Position numbers and translations under genes: made by a program. Shown one piece after another: positions 22,947 through 35,200 of a stretch of 64,000 nucleotides of DNA. Position 1 is the first letter of the stretch, and every line of letters begins with the position of its first letter. This DNA comes from Amylostereum areolatum (lineage: Eukaryota; Basidiomycota; Agaricomycetes; Russulales; Stereaceae): contig SAXG01000018.1 of NCBI GenBank assembly GCA_012932865.1, forward strand, positions 124,001 through 188,000. Reading direction: 5' to 3'. The notes beneath the pieces were generated by a model. That model was not told where the DNA came from. It saw only the letters and a program-made list of their open reading frames with translations, and searched no databases.

Positions 22947-24948
22947 ATGACATCTCTCTTTTCATCTTCCCCGACGCGGTCAGACCGCAACAATGAACCA
23001 GTTTCTCAAGATGCAGATGTCGACAGCTTTGAGTTCAACACGGAGTTTGTCGCGTTGGAATCACGACTGCTCACGGCACTTGAGGTCCTTCAACAGACAC
23101 CTGGAGAGCCCAATGGGAAATGGTAGAAGTACTTTCTCCGAACATTCGTGCGTAGTTGTCTTTTCTCTGTCGACTCTTGCACTGACTCTTCCGATAAGAA
23201 AAAAATGTTAGACAACTTCTGCACAGTTGCCGAAGCGGCAGGACTATCCTCGTATCCCGTGATCGTTGAGGCCGTATTCGCAATCCAGGAGGTCCGGGAG
23301 GGGTGAACTTTCCGCGCTCGCAACACCGACATCCATGCCATCACAGCCCGCAAATGGCGGATGCACGCTATTAGGAGGGGACATCGGAGTGAGCACCAAC
23401 TTGTGTTGTGCACACTTTGTACTGACTGTATATCGTTCTGAAAGGGTTCTGGACCACCAATATCGTCCCTCCCGGGACAACCGATTCCGACGGGCGTTCG
23501 GATGATGCTGCATCTAACACGCGGTCCGACAACCACTCCGACGCCCGCTCAGGCATGCAATCTGACACTCGCTCGGAGGTGTTCAATCCCCACCCCGATC
23601 CTCCCTCCGACGCCGAATTTGACGGGTCGTCCGACCACATCGCTGAAGATGACGGTACGGCAAATCAGCTTCTTAATTCCTATTCCTTGTCACTGATTCC
23701 GTTTGTAGAACACCAGGCTGCCACTGCCACTGTCGACGCAATCTCCGACACCAAAGACCAAGGCAACGTCGGCACCGATGCCCAAGAGAGCAGGTCCGAC
23801 GCAGCGTCGGATGACGGAACCTCCGACGCCATCTCATTTGACAATGATCACCCAGCCCGGTGGCCAAACAAGGTAAGTTGAATCCACAGGGGTATTTCTC
23901 AGCTGAAATTGTGCACCATTTTTCTGGCAGATCCCATGCACAGCCTGTGAGTACCAGGGACTTGGGTGCTGGAATGAGGGCCACAGTCGGTCCTGCATCG
24001 GCTGCGTTGAGAACACCCTAGAATGCTCACACAACCGTACGAACAAGTCGGACTACGTGACCATGCGACGTCTCGGCAATGCTCCACGCCAGCCTCCGTT
24101 CCGACCGAACGCTGTCCCCCCCTCGGTCCCCCCCAGCACACATGCTCCGACCCTCTCTCCAAGCACGCGTGCACCCACGCCTAGGGCTCCGTCTACATCG
24201 GGCTCTGTAGCAGGGTCCAGTGTTCGCGCACCGTCTCTGTGCTCTGCTGCAGTTCGTGCAAATGCCTTGGTAAAGTCTCAGGTTGAGGCAGACGTGTCTG
24301 GTCCGACGTCTGACACCCCCGACTCTGATTCCGACACTGAAGCCCTCCACGCCTGTAAGTTCATTTTCAATGTATGCAGTTTCCCCGTGTGTATTAATAT
24401 TCTATCTATAGGCCATGCATCTACCGCGACCACGTTCTCTCTCTTCCTCGCGTCCAACATCCAGTGTCGTATCTCCGATGTTGTCATGGAGAAGACCGTG
24501 GCACTTGAAGCGTCAGCGCTCAACACCCTCTCCCTCCAAGATTTCCGCCTTGCAAATGAGCTTCTTATGTTTCAAGGCCTTTCTAGGGTCGTGGAACAGC
24601 TCCACACTCGGGTGGACACGCTGTCCGACGAGCTCGTGAGGGTGCGCGAGAACCTTAGCCGTTGCGAGGCCCTTGTCCGAAACTCCGCTCCACGGTTGGC
24701 TTCACCTCCCGTGCGGGATTTGACTCCACACGGTGACACCTCCCGTTCTCCGACTCCTCAACAACTCCCCAACGAGGGAGATGATGAGGACATGCCTCAT
24801 TTCATTGTCCCAGCACAGGAGAAAAGTTGAATGGGACTGAAACGCTTGAGTCGGATGTTGAAGAGTCGGAGGTCGAGTTTGAGGTTGGTGCTAGCGAGCG
24901 TGACACGGATGATGAGGAGGATGAGCTTGGGGAGCTTGAGGACTTGTA
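22947..24948 (+). CDS. Zn2Cys6-like cluster protein B (KDZ-island)
   Basis: Plus-strand, divergent from protein A, with only about 195 bp between their starts. Order: short N-terminal domain (FNTEFVALESRLLTALEVL), a GKW-stop-KYFLRTFV block, a helical segment FCTVAEAAGLSSYPVIVEAV (about 23215), a Ser/Asp-rich linker coded largely by TCCGAC repeats, WPNK at an exon end (about 23873), then the cluster C-x2-C-x6-CW-x7-C-x2-C-x6-C (about 23940-24030) followed by SHN. After an intron comes a coiled coil (VVEQLHTRVDTLSDELVRV, about 24585-24650). The open frame stops at 24830, but an acidic tail in a shifted frame runs to 24948, suggesting a one-base slip. Stops near 23107 and 23305 suggest early decay. 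Two alternative readings remain at the N-terminus. Confidence 0.5.
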
Positions 24949-25128
24949 GGGTACATGGACTGGTTGAACTCCGGCCCGGACAGGCATTTCGGGCCGTGAT
25001 CATGTATTTGTGTTTATTGTGAATTGCACGTGACTGTTTCCCTACGCGAGAAGTGTGTGCTGGCACTTGTCTCCTGTATTCACCATATTTCCTTGCCAGG
25101 TGTCATCTCTGTGTTGGCCCTTTGCAAC

Positions 25129-28100
25129 ATGTCCAGTGGGGATGAAGACGGAGATATCTACTCCTGGGACTTCGGAGATGCCGCCGGAGATCTTCTAGAC
25201 GCCGATGTTCCTGACACCATTGTCATCGAACTCCCGGAAATCCTTCCCGAACGAACAAGATTGGGTTGCCAGGCACGTGGACTGAGTTTTGCCGTGTCAA
25301 GTGGGCCACCCGACCAGCCTGGTTAAGAAAGCACTTTGGACCATTCTTCTCTGAAGTCCACAATGGGAAGAACTATCCTCCAGACCGACTTCCGACGAAG
25401 AGAGTTGATCCTGAAGTTTGTTGAACGGTGCACAGTGCGTAGCCTCTCATTGATGTTCAGGACTCAAGCTGAATTTAGATACGTAGGTCATCCGCCTCCA
25501 CCTCTACAGTGAATCCCGTGTCCGACACCCTCGTGAATGGATAACCCATCATGACGGCTTTTCATTTCATCGGATCTTTTGCATTGTTTTTGAGAAGGAG
25601 ATCCTGCAGCGACGCGACGAGCTTGTGGCAGCAATGTCCTGACAGCAACCGGGAAAAATGTGCAAATCCGCAGTTGAAATGCTACCAGCCTGCGCTGTCA
25701 CAGATATTGAAGGAGCTCACTGCCAGAACAAAGGTCGGAGGTCGAGAAGGTCCGATCCAAGTACAATGCTGGCTGGTGCGCCGGACCATCTGAAGGCTGA
25801 GTATGTTTGTCCTGACCCTTCTGTGTTTGACAGCCTGTTGACAGCAATGTAGGTACACCCGCCTTCTCCTTCCGAAGATAATATACGAAGCACACATCAA
25901 AGCATGGACGATGTGCGGAGTCCCCCTGTTGACCTTTCGGAGCTATTCCGACCCTCCCAGAAGGGAGTTTCAAGGCTGATTGGTACGTATGTTCTTATCA
26001 TCCTTGGCAGCGATATGGAACTGATCACACACCTCCGACAGTTTTGAGTTTGGAGTCGGTTGCGGGTACGCCAGTCAAACTTTCGTGGAGCAGTTTCCAA
26101 AGTATGCAACGGAGCGGCTGGACGATTTGATTGATGACTGGGGACGATCATGCCACAGTAGGCTAAGCCTTACTTCGGCCATGCACACAAGCTAACATCC
26201 CAACGATCAGCCTTCAAAGCAAATCCGAAGGGTCCGACCGTGAACGTCACAAAGTCGGGAAATCTGAAGAAGCCCTGGCCCAAGATGACTTTCAACGATG
26301 GACTGCCACAGCTCCCCCAGACTGGGTGGACATCGGAAAAACCGTCGGTCAATGAAAAATGTGCATGGACTCGTGCCTACCTGACCACAGAGTACCGTAC
26401 GTCTGCATGCAATCCCACTGTCCTCTCACAACTCAGATTTATACTAGGCATCGATGCGGATTCGTCGGCGGCCCGTGTCGTATGGAAGATGTTCCAAGAC
26501 AATCCCGGAAGATACCTTCTTCACCCCCTCCTTACTCCCTGTTACCTGGTCGACACTGACCGAGCCTGGCAAGTGGTCTGTCGTACAGTGCAACAAATTC
26601 TATGCGGCTATAGGAAAGAAATATGCAAGACAACGGGCGTGGATTTTCCTTCCATCACATAGCTGTGAAGAAGCAGATAAAACCTGCAGTCCCTGCTTCC
26701 CTCCGACAGTGGAAGCCTAGAGGCCGAAGCGGACGCGGAGGCGAATCGAGGGTGATGATGACACCGATGATGATAATCAAGATAGGCAGTCCATCACTGC
26801 TCGTCCGGCTGCAAAGCGTCGGGGTCGCACGAAAGACACCGCTTCTTTCGAAAGCACCTCCAACTACCAAGCCACCAGGCTTCGAAGTCTCTGAAACCGC
26901 AGCACGTCCGACACGCCAACACCGTCGGAAATCAACCAGGACCCCAAAGAAGAAGGCGTCGGGGAAGGCGCGAGCACAGGCACCTGCTGAAAGCTCAGAT
27001 GAGGCGGTATTAAGTCCTCCCCGGAATTTTGCTTCAGGATCCGATGACCCTCAATATCGCGTTGAAAAGCGGATCATGGACTACGTCGGAGAAGCATCGG
27101 AGGATGAACGTGATGGATTGGACCGACCTCAAGTGTGGCCACATCCCTGCTGGCCAGGCCTCCCCCCAGAAACAGTCCAACGAAAACCCACTCATGAGGT
27201 GAAGTACCTTAGGACTCTCAGTTCGGACACACTGGTTCCATCACCTGATCAATGTTTCCTATTCCATTCCGGCACGTTGAACTTCCGACACATGCGCTCT
27301 GGTAGGCTAACAGTCATTTGCAGAAAACAAACAGTGATTATCCGCTTCCGGCCACCATTCCGCCATGCGGGATTATGGTCATCATCGAAGTGTTGGCTAG
27401 ATGCCGTCATCCACCGATATGAGCCCGACATCATACATGTCCGACGATTGGTCGCGGACGTGACCTCCGATAAACCAACTTATCTCTGGGAGAAAGAAGA
27501 CGGATCGTGGGCAGGCAGGGAGTGTGCATCAGCAGCTCTACTCCTTCTGGGCTTGTATGATCACGACTTCAGCTTCTGGTTTGCCAGTCAGCAAGGATCG
27601 GAATTATAGGGCAAGTGATGACGCTCCGTCTGGTGTTTATGCTCGGGAGACCCTACAGGAGTCATGCATTGGACGTCTGTCTGAATACCCAGGCAGGGAA
27701 AACACTTGGTGGTGGATCAACTGCAGTTGAGGCCATGATTCAGTCTGCCGAGACTGCACTGCAGACAGCATCGGGAACATCTCCGACATTGGACCTCCAT
27801 CTTCCTGCCTTCTCCCAGGCGTCGGAACCCTGCTCGCTCCGCCCAACCCCCAAGAGGAGCGATTGTTATCCCGAGAAGTGATGACGAGGATATCACCATG
27901 GCCTCCACACCATCTAGAGCGGGACGATCCAGTCCGTGCTGAATGTTACCCTAACAGATACTCTACTGACCACATTCTTGTGTCTAGAATCTCGTCCGAA
28001 GCCACGTCAAGTGACCAAAGGTCAACATAGCAACAGGGAGCCTGATACAAGAAGGACTGCAACAGATACGTTAATGGAGATGGATGCAGCCCTCCGTCTG

Positions 28101-28691
28101 CCACCTATTGAAATGCCCAGCTCATCCGAGATGGAAGAAGACGATGCGGGGAGCTCCTCCGACTCAGAACTCCTACGGAAGCTGTACAGGCCACCCATCG
28201 AGTTTGATTTTTCAGATTCCGACATGTCTGAGGACGAAGACGCAATGGATGTGGAGGTGGTTCAACTTCCACGGCACGTTCACTTTGTGGACAACTCGAA
28301 CCAGGCCCCTGTTTCCGAAACAGAAACAGTTCCGACACCGCAAGTTCAGCCATCCAGTCCGACACTGCCAAATCCGACGGCCGTTCCGACACCGCAAATT
28401 CCGACAGCGATTTCAACACCACAAATCCCGCCACCAACACCTGGGAACTATTGGATGCCTGCATCCCCAAAGCGTATACGAAAGCCACCGTCAAAGGGAG
28501 ATTCAATATATCCAGCACCTGAGCTTACCAAGCCACGGACATACAAGAAGAAACCAAAGCCAAGACCAATTGCCAAGGCGCACAAGGGCGGAGACACTTC
28601 ATTAGGACAAGGTGCAGGTTCTTCCAGCATTCCCAATGCAGTCGGATCAGGTGGCAAAGAAACGGAAGGTCGGATAATGGACGTCGCGTAG
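25129..28691 (+). CDS. large unknown multi-exon gene of the KDZ island
   Basis: Not recognised. Start at 25129 (MSSGDEDGDIYSWDFGDAA). Pieces with strong coding character, separated by short introns, include FCRVKWATRPAWLRKHFGPF (about 25290-25350), EWITHHDGFSFHRIFCIVFE (about 25537), YTRLLLPKIIYEAHIKAW (about 25855), FEFGVGCGYASQTFVEQFPK (about 26042), WPKMTFNDGLPQLPQTGWTS (about 26278) and KWSVVQCNKFYAAIGKKYAR (about 26571). Then come a basic, disordered stretch, DKPTYLWEKEDGSWAGRECA (about 27471), and a Pro/Ser/Thr-rich tail with repeated TPQIP and a basic end (stop 28691). I looked for the HxD..H motif of TET/JBP dioxygenases, known passengers of KDZ elements, and did not find it. Exon joins are uncertain and one or two frameshifts are likely. 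It may be more than one gene. Confidence 0.45.
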
Positions 28692-29403
28692 TTACAAAAT
28701 GGGTTTCTGCGTAGATAGATACTTCATATCGAACATTCACTTTGTGTCAAAGTCGGCCTGATACCCCCCACGTGTGAGGAAAACATGCGTACAAATAACA
28801 TGATAACGTACCTCTTGAGCGTGGGCCCTCCATGATGTTTCAATTATTTCTCCCTCCAAAAAGCCGGGATAGATACTTCGAGATCATCAGTATTTGACAG
28901 CATAAAATCAGACAGACCCTTACCCGTGAGTACGGAGGAACCAAGCATTGTAATAGGCTCTCCTGTGCGCCTGTGCTCCGTCGGAGGTGGGTCGGTGTGG
29001 GGGTGATGCAGTCTCCTGGCGGAGCGGACTAGGTGTGGGTTGTTTGATGCTCATGTGTGTTGTGTGTTATGAGTGGTGGTGGGTGAAGACAAGACGAGAA
29101 ATGGTCACATCCCGACGGACAATCTTCTGCTGTACAGTTTTGTTCGGAACTTCCCGCTTTCCCACAGTAAAGGCAACTGTGTATATTGCCGAACTAACTT
29201 TGTATGTACAGATTATTGTAAGAACTATATACAGCATGAAAATACAAAGGACAGCGATGACAATAAATAAGCACGCGCGACGGAGGCGACAACGATCAAA
29301 ACATGTAAGTCCAAGAAAGCTACCCAAGATACCGACCCAAGATACCGACCCAATTACCTCACTCCTTGCCAGACTTGCCCTTTCTGACACCAGCCACAAC
29401 CTT
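28692..29403. other. spacer between two KDZ-island genes
   Basis: Convergent 3' spacer between the unknown gene and protein D. Scattered GTCGGA copies; no gene recognised. The plus-strand frame from 28987 overlaps protein D in antisense and is not supported. Confidence 0.4.
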
Positions 29404-31331
29404 TCAGAGGTCATCGATCTCCGAGAAAACTTCCGTGAATCTTGTATCGATCAGTCTGTTGAGCGTGATGAGGAAGTTCCTTTCCATCACCCCGAGGCGG
29501 ATGTCAAGCTCGGCGGACATGGCGGGGGTGATGGCAGCATTGGGGATAGGCAAAAAGGCGGGGTCGGGCCTCACATTGTTGGACCTCAAGTTGTCGGACG
29601 TGGCGGTGTCGGACATGGAGGTGGAGGTAAGGGCCTCATGCAGGCGCTCACCACGAGGGATGCACACCGCATGCTCTATACGGCGGAGAATGTGAGCTTG
29701 TCCATCGAACCTCTTTGTGAAGAGGTTCTCGACATGGGTGAACATGCGGTCTTCAAGTGCCTTGAGCGCGGAAGTCAGGTCTGCAGGAGTGGAGTAAGCA
29801 ATGATATCGCCCTGCATACAAGTGGAGCACTAACCTCCAGCCGGCACGTCCGACACCTTCTGGCGCTTGCTCGTTGCACGTTCCTCCTTCGAAGGTGAGG
29901 TACTAACCTCCGCCTCCTCGTCGGCAGCCTTGCGCTTCTGGCCACGATCGCCAGCGGGTGTCGGATCCGACATCTGGACGTCCGTGTCCGACTGTCGGAG
30001 GCGGAGGCGGGGGCCTGGGCTCGTTCACCGCATTCGGTGGCCCTGGGGTTTGCCCTTGCAGGAATGGCAGGAGGGGGCATGTCGCGAGACTTCGACCCCG
30101 CGGCCGACGAGGACGCGGTGGGAGCAGGGGGTGGTGCCGGGTTTGAGGCGGTCGGACGTGGGGCCGCAGTGTGCAGGTCTTGGCACTGGCGTGAGTGGAC
30201 CCAGAGGCCGACGCGGATGTGTTGGGAGCGGTGGATGGTGCCGGCTTCGACGGCGTCGGAGTGGGGACCGGGTGTTGGGCCTTGGGACCAGCCGCACTTG
30301 CCGAGCCAGATGTGTTCGGCACTGCCGACACCTTTGCGGAGGGTGGCACGTCGCCTCCTGGTGCAGGCGTGTTCGTCGAGGGGGGTGGAGGGGTTGGGGT
30401 CGACGAAGTGGTCGACGGACGCTGCGCCTTCGTCACAGCAGCCTCCCGTGCAGGCGTCGGTTGACGCCGCATCGTCGGGGGTGTAGGGGACTTCGACCGA
30501 GGCGGAGGTGTAGGCGTTGGGGTAGAGACGCTCGTCGCCACGTCGGACTGCTTCGCGGCAGCCTGCTCCCTTGCTGGTGTCGGTCGACGCTGCGTTGTCG
30601 GAGGTGTCGGCGACTTCGTGGTGGTGACAGGGCTTCGGTTCTTGTGGCGGAGGCTTCTGCGCCACAGCCTTTTGCTTCTCCACCGTCGGCTTCTCCGCCG
30701 TCGGCTTCTCCATCGTCGGCTTTGCGGCCGTTGGCTTCGTGGACGTTGATGATGGCTGTGCACTGGAGGAGGGTGTCGGGAGGTCGACGGTGGGCGCGGG
30801 GCCAGGGGTAGGAGTGGCACTCTTCCCCTTGTTCTTTTTGCGGGGAGGTGCCTGGGCTGCCCAAAACCCTGCACAGATTCAGTATGATTGCGCAAAAAAG
30901 GGGGGGGCACGCACGGTCGTCCATCCACCACTTCTCCCCAACGTCCCCGGCCCATTTCCGCTGGTAGAGGGTGAGGTCGAGGTTTCGGAGCTGCTCGCCA
31001 CGACAGACGCCCTCCGCCGGTTTCTTGGAAACCGCGTTGTAAACTTGCTGGTTGAAGCGGGGATACTGATCGGTCTTGAGCGCGGCCAGTTCCTTCTGGA
31101 AGCGTGCAGTGCACTCTTGCTGGTATGGGTTAGTCTAACATGGTGAGCGCGACGAGATTTCGGACGCACCACGAGAGGGAGGAACTTCCTCCAAAACTGT
31201 GACGTCGGGGGAGTGGGGTGGGATACATATGCCTCAACCGCTTCGAAGACTGCGCGCTCCAGGCGACTGGTGTCATCGGAGAACTTGCACGTGTCTGTGT
31301 TCACCTTGGCGCCCTTGGTGCTGTCCGCCAT
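29404..31331 (-). CDS. KDZ-island protein D, low-complexity, related layout to A and B
   Basis: Minus-strand gene starting at 31331 (MADSTKGAK). The first exon ends SQFWRKFLPLV, comparable to WWGTFTSELV in A and KYFLRTFV in B. The next exons read NPYQQECTARFQKELAALK (about 31135) and WAGDVGEKWWMDD (about 30940). A long Pro/Thr/Lys-rich stretch follows (29.9-30.85 kb), where several frames are open, with TCGGCGTCGG-type repeats. The last exon (29817-29404) is helical and coiled-coil-like: LTSALKALEDRMFTHVENLF and IRLGVMERNFLITLNRLI. I do not see the cysteine cluster here. Exon limits in the repeat are not resolvable by eye. Function unknown. Confidence 0.45.
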
Positions 31332-31603
31332 GATGGTATCAGCGATGGAAGACGAATAAAAAAAAAGAGGGAAGGGGGAGGATGGCGACGACTGGCACAA
31401 CAGAGAGAATGAGAAAATGACGCGGTGACAAGTTGAGGTCCTGATTTGCTAATGATTTCCCACGGATCACAGTGGCGCACTGACGCGTCGACATTCAAAC
31501 TTCAAAGTCAAACTTCACTTCTTCCCTCACCACCGTTCATATTTTATCCAAGGTACATATGCACATTATCCTATAACTCATTGTTTATAACCTGCTGGCA
31601 GTG

Positions 31604-32151
31604 ATGACATCCACATCAGCACCTCCCAACAGTGTCCTCAATGATGGCAATGGAGAAACTCCGATCCCGTTGCCCCCTGCGATGGATCCATGGTCCTGAC
31701 GGGCCAACAGACGATGAAGGAGACGCTGAGAGTGATGGCACCGATGAGTCGGGTACGTGCAATGTGTGCTGGAGTGTGAACCCACCATCATTAACTTTAC
31801 CGTGGATCTGCAGAGCACAGGTGTACGCCCAATTGCGTTCAAGGCCCGTTTCTCAGCAAAGCATTCGCGCCCTCCCAGTGTCCTCACGGACCCGTCAGTT
31901 CCGACGGATCTGAAGACTCTCCTGTCACCGTTCTGCCTCCTCTTACCCCTGCCCCACGTTCTCCATCTCCGACAGCACACACGTCGGACGTCCAGATGTC
32001 GGATATGTCGGGAATACCGACGGGATCTCCTTTGCCCGGCAGAATCCGACGGGTGAAGCCCAAGAGTAGCACTACGGCAGAGATGCTGAAACGGGTGACG
32101 CGTGGACAATCTGGTGAGTCATTGCATTGCTTTTCCACTTTTGCCACCTGA
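31604..32151 (+). CDS. small KDZ-island ORF, hypothetical
   Basis: Divergent from protein D. It begins MTSTSAPPNSVLNDGNGETP, runs into an acidic block (DDEGDAESDGTDE) in a shifted frame, then after a GT-AG intron (about 31755-31813) continues SSDGSEDSPVTVLPP, HTSDVQMSDMSGIPTGS and a basic end RRVKPKSSTTAEMLKR, stop at 32151. Layout resembles the acidic linkers of A and B, so it may be a truncated relative. One frameshift is needed to join the two parts. Confidence 0.3.
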
Positions 32152-32228
32152 TCGGGATGTATGACAGGAATTGAAAAGTAGATTGTGTTACTGCGTCGGA
32201 ATGTACAGTACATACACATGCGTCCAAT

Positions 32229-35200
32229 TCAGACGGTTATGTTATGCTTTCTGAACACTGCCTCCGCCTCATCCCGCAATGTTCTCCAAACATCCATTTG
32301 ACGGGAGGCATAACACGCTGCGCCTGTATTGTTCTCGGCTTGTTCTCGTTCCTGTATGTCCGACCATTCAGAGATCTTGTGATCATGAAATCGGAGGGTA
32401 TTTTCCATTTGTGCGCGGACACGGATGATCTGCTCCTTTGTCCGATCCAAGTTTGCTCTCGCCTTTAGGAGATTAACACGGAGAACTGTCCACCGGTCAT
32501 TATCAAATACACTAACAGTGGAGAGGCAGCTTACATTCATCCTTCCAAGTTGGATTGGATACACCGTCGGAGTCTGCCTCTTGTGGCTGATTCATCCTCC
32601 AAAACCAAGCGAGCTGTGTCCGTGCGGCGTGTGGATCGGAGGGATCAATAATTGTTGTACTTGCCTGTAGATCTTGTTTCGTGAGTGCTTTGTACCGGTC
32701 TATGATCTCAGGCGAGGGATTCAGCCTGTGGAGGCATCTCCGTGCATCCATATATATCTGGACGTGTTGTCGGAGGGTGCCCAAGGTGCCATGAACAACA
32801 GAGTATGCTCGTGTGACTTGTCTCTGGGTGGTTGCTGGACGAACACCGGTCCGATACTGGAATGACAAAACCCCGACGCATTCACGGATTTCCGCAAGTG
32901 AGTCGTTGGCCACACCAATCCATAAGTCTTTCTCTTGGTCCATAATATTACTGTTTTGGGGATCCGCTCGCCACGCCGATGACATTGCAGATGGTAGCAT
33001 GATAGGAAGACATTCTGCTGGAACTTCGTTTTCTTTTTGGTATTTGTCGGCATCTCCGACGCGGGCAGTAGGTCGATTTCACCGACTTCATCAAGCTCTG
33101 CGATGAAGTCCGACGGGCCCCGAGCTGTGTCCGATCCAATGTATTTGCGTATCGACCCAGTTGAATGAAATGATTTGGGCTTGAAGTTTTGACTGGCGGG
33201 TGGCAATTGCCAATGTGTCCTGGGTTGGCCGACGAATTTCGGCTTGGAGGACGAGCCTGGAGAGGTTGACAGCATTGGTTATCACTCTGAACATGATCTA
33301 TTGGAAACAACGAACTGTGCTCCGCGGAGGCGTGTTCCCGAAACAAGCCACTTCACACGTTCACCTCCCCCGAGGGCCTTTTCTTTCTCTATTAACCGCA
33401 TTTGCAACTCCTTTTGTCCTGGTGCTGCACCACGATAAGTGCTCCGTGGCAGTAGAATGTGTGTAAAATCCATACCAAGTTCAAGCCGAACCTCAAAAAG
33501 TGCCATTTTATCTCGATCTGTTTCACGACATTTCAGGGCATCAACCATTTCCTGAAGCCACGTCTTCAATTGGTCCGGTGTTGCTTGGCGAGTCAGATCC
33601 TCGTAGTACTGTTGACGGTCGGGAAGGTTGTTCTCGGCATCCCGAAGGCGGCGGTCAAGCATGGAGGCTATGGGTTCGTAAGCGTGGGTTTTCCTGTGAT
33701 GTGCGAGAAGATTAGACACACGCATTCCGATGGCCTTCTTCCAGTTGGAATATAAGATATGCCAATTGAGATTTTCTTCTCGGGCTGCCGGAGTCATGCT
33801 GCGTGAATTTCGGGATGCTGGATTGAGGATTGACCATAGAGTTTCGACAATCTCTCCGTCAATATATCCGATACCTGGAATGTACAGGGGAGCAAACTTT
33901 GGGAAACACTCATCCACGTGTCCATGGATGTGCCACACTCCGATGCCATAGACCAATTCGAGACCAGTCGGAAACTCGAGATATTTGCTCCCGTCGACCC
34001 GCTGTCGGAGGTGGATTCCATACTTGCACATTATGTCGTATAAGGCGAGGACCTTGTTTATTCCCTTGACATTGTGCTTGAAGGTGCTACACAGTGCGTA
34101 GTCCACATTCATTTGTCTGTGTGGAGGTGTGAGATGGGAAAATGATCTGATAATTATATATGTACTTCTCTCCCTTCTGCAAGTTAACAGTGCCAAGAGG
34201 AAACCAGGCTCCATGATCTCCGCACGCTGTGGAAACGACACCTGAAACGTCGCAGCCCTTGTGCTCCGACTCTGCCTGTGAGATAGCACGATGGTTGGCA
34301 CATTTGACTCTGGTGGCCTAATCGGGTCGTCAGTTTCATATGTCCGACATCCGACATCCGACATCCGACATCCGACATCTGATGTCCGACATCGAGAATG
34401 ACTTACCTTTGTCTCAACTGCATGTCGAAGATGTACGAGGTATCGGGCCTCTGGTACAAAATAACCTGTTCCGTGCCCAAGGCGAACCTCACGCTGTGCA
34501 GGGGTAGCAGAGCTGAGGTGCTGTGCGCTGTAGTTTCCGTCGAGGACGACACTGGCAGTGTACTTGCACCTGTAGCTAGGACGTGAGCTTGAGGTTGGAA
34601 AATGGTGCATAGGAACTCTAACGTCTCAGGATCACTTTTCCAATCAGGTTTCAAGTTGACACCAGGCTGTGGACATGCAACACAAAACAAACTGAGTTGC
34701 CCTGGTTGGAGCGACTTGGTTGTATTCCAAGCCCCAAAGCGTTTGAGCAATGTGATGTGTCGGTATTGTCGATTGACACGGCCCAGTTCGACATGGCGTG
34801 CCTTGTGAGCATGGTTAGTCTTCCGATATATGGAAAGTCCGACAACCATACCGGAACTGTGCTAGGTGACACCCTTGAGGTCTTGACTTTGAGGCGGTTA
34901 TAGAAACCTCCGATTGTAACATTCGAGTTCAGGTTTTCGTCACTGGCATCATCTAACACAGAGAAGGTGAAGGCGGTCTTCGGAGTTTTGACGCTAGCAG
35001 GATACAGGCCAAGCGCGAGTAGTTGAAGATCTGCACTTGCAGCACCGTCACATTGACAGAAATGAACACCCATTTGATGAACACCTGTAGAGTGTACGAG
35101 GACCATCATCCGATTGCCAAGAGAGTCCTGGGGACCAGGAGCCGTCGGATCAGGGGCAGGTGATGGAGTATCATTGTCTTCAAAGTCATCGTCTTCTTTG

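Noticed and set aside
25129..28691. TET/JBP dioxygenase, a known KDZ passenger
   Set aside because: No HxD..H iron-binding pattern in any plausible frame; only HHDGF is seen, without context.
28987..29898. 303-aa plus-strand frame
   Set aside because: Antisense to the last exon of protein D, which has better coding character and coiled-coil periodicity.
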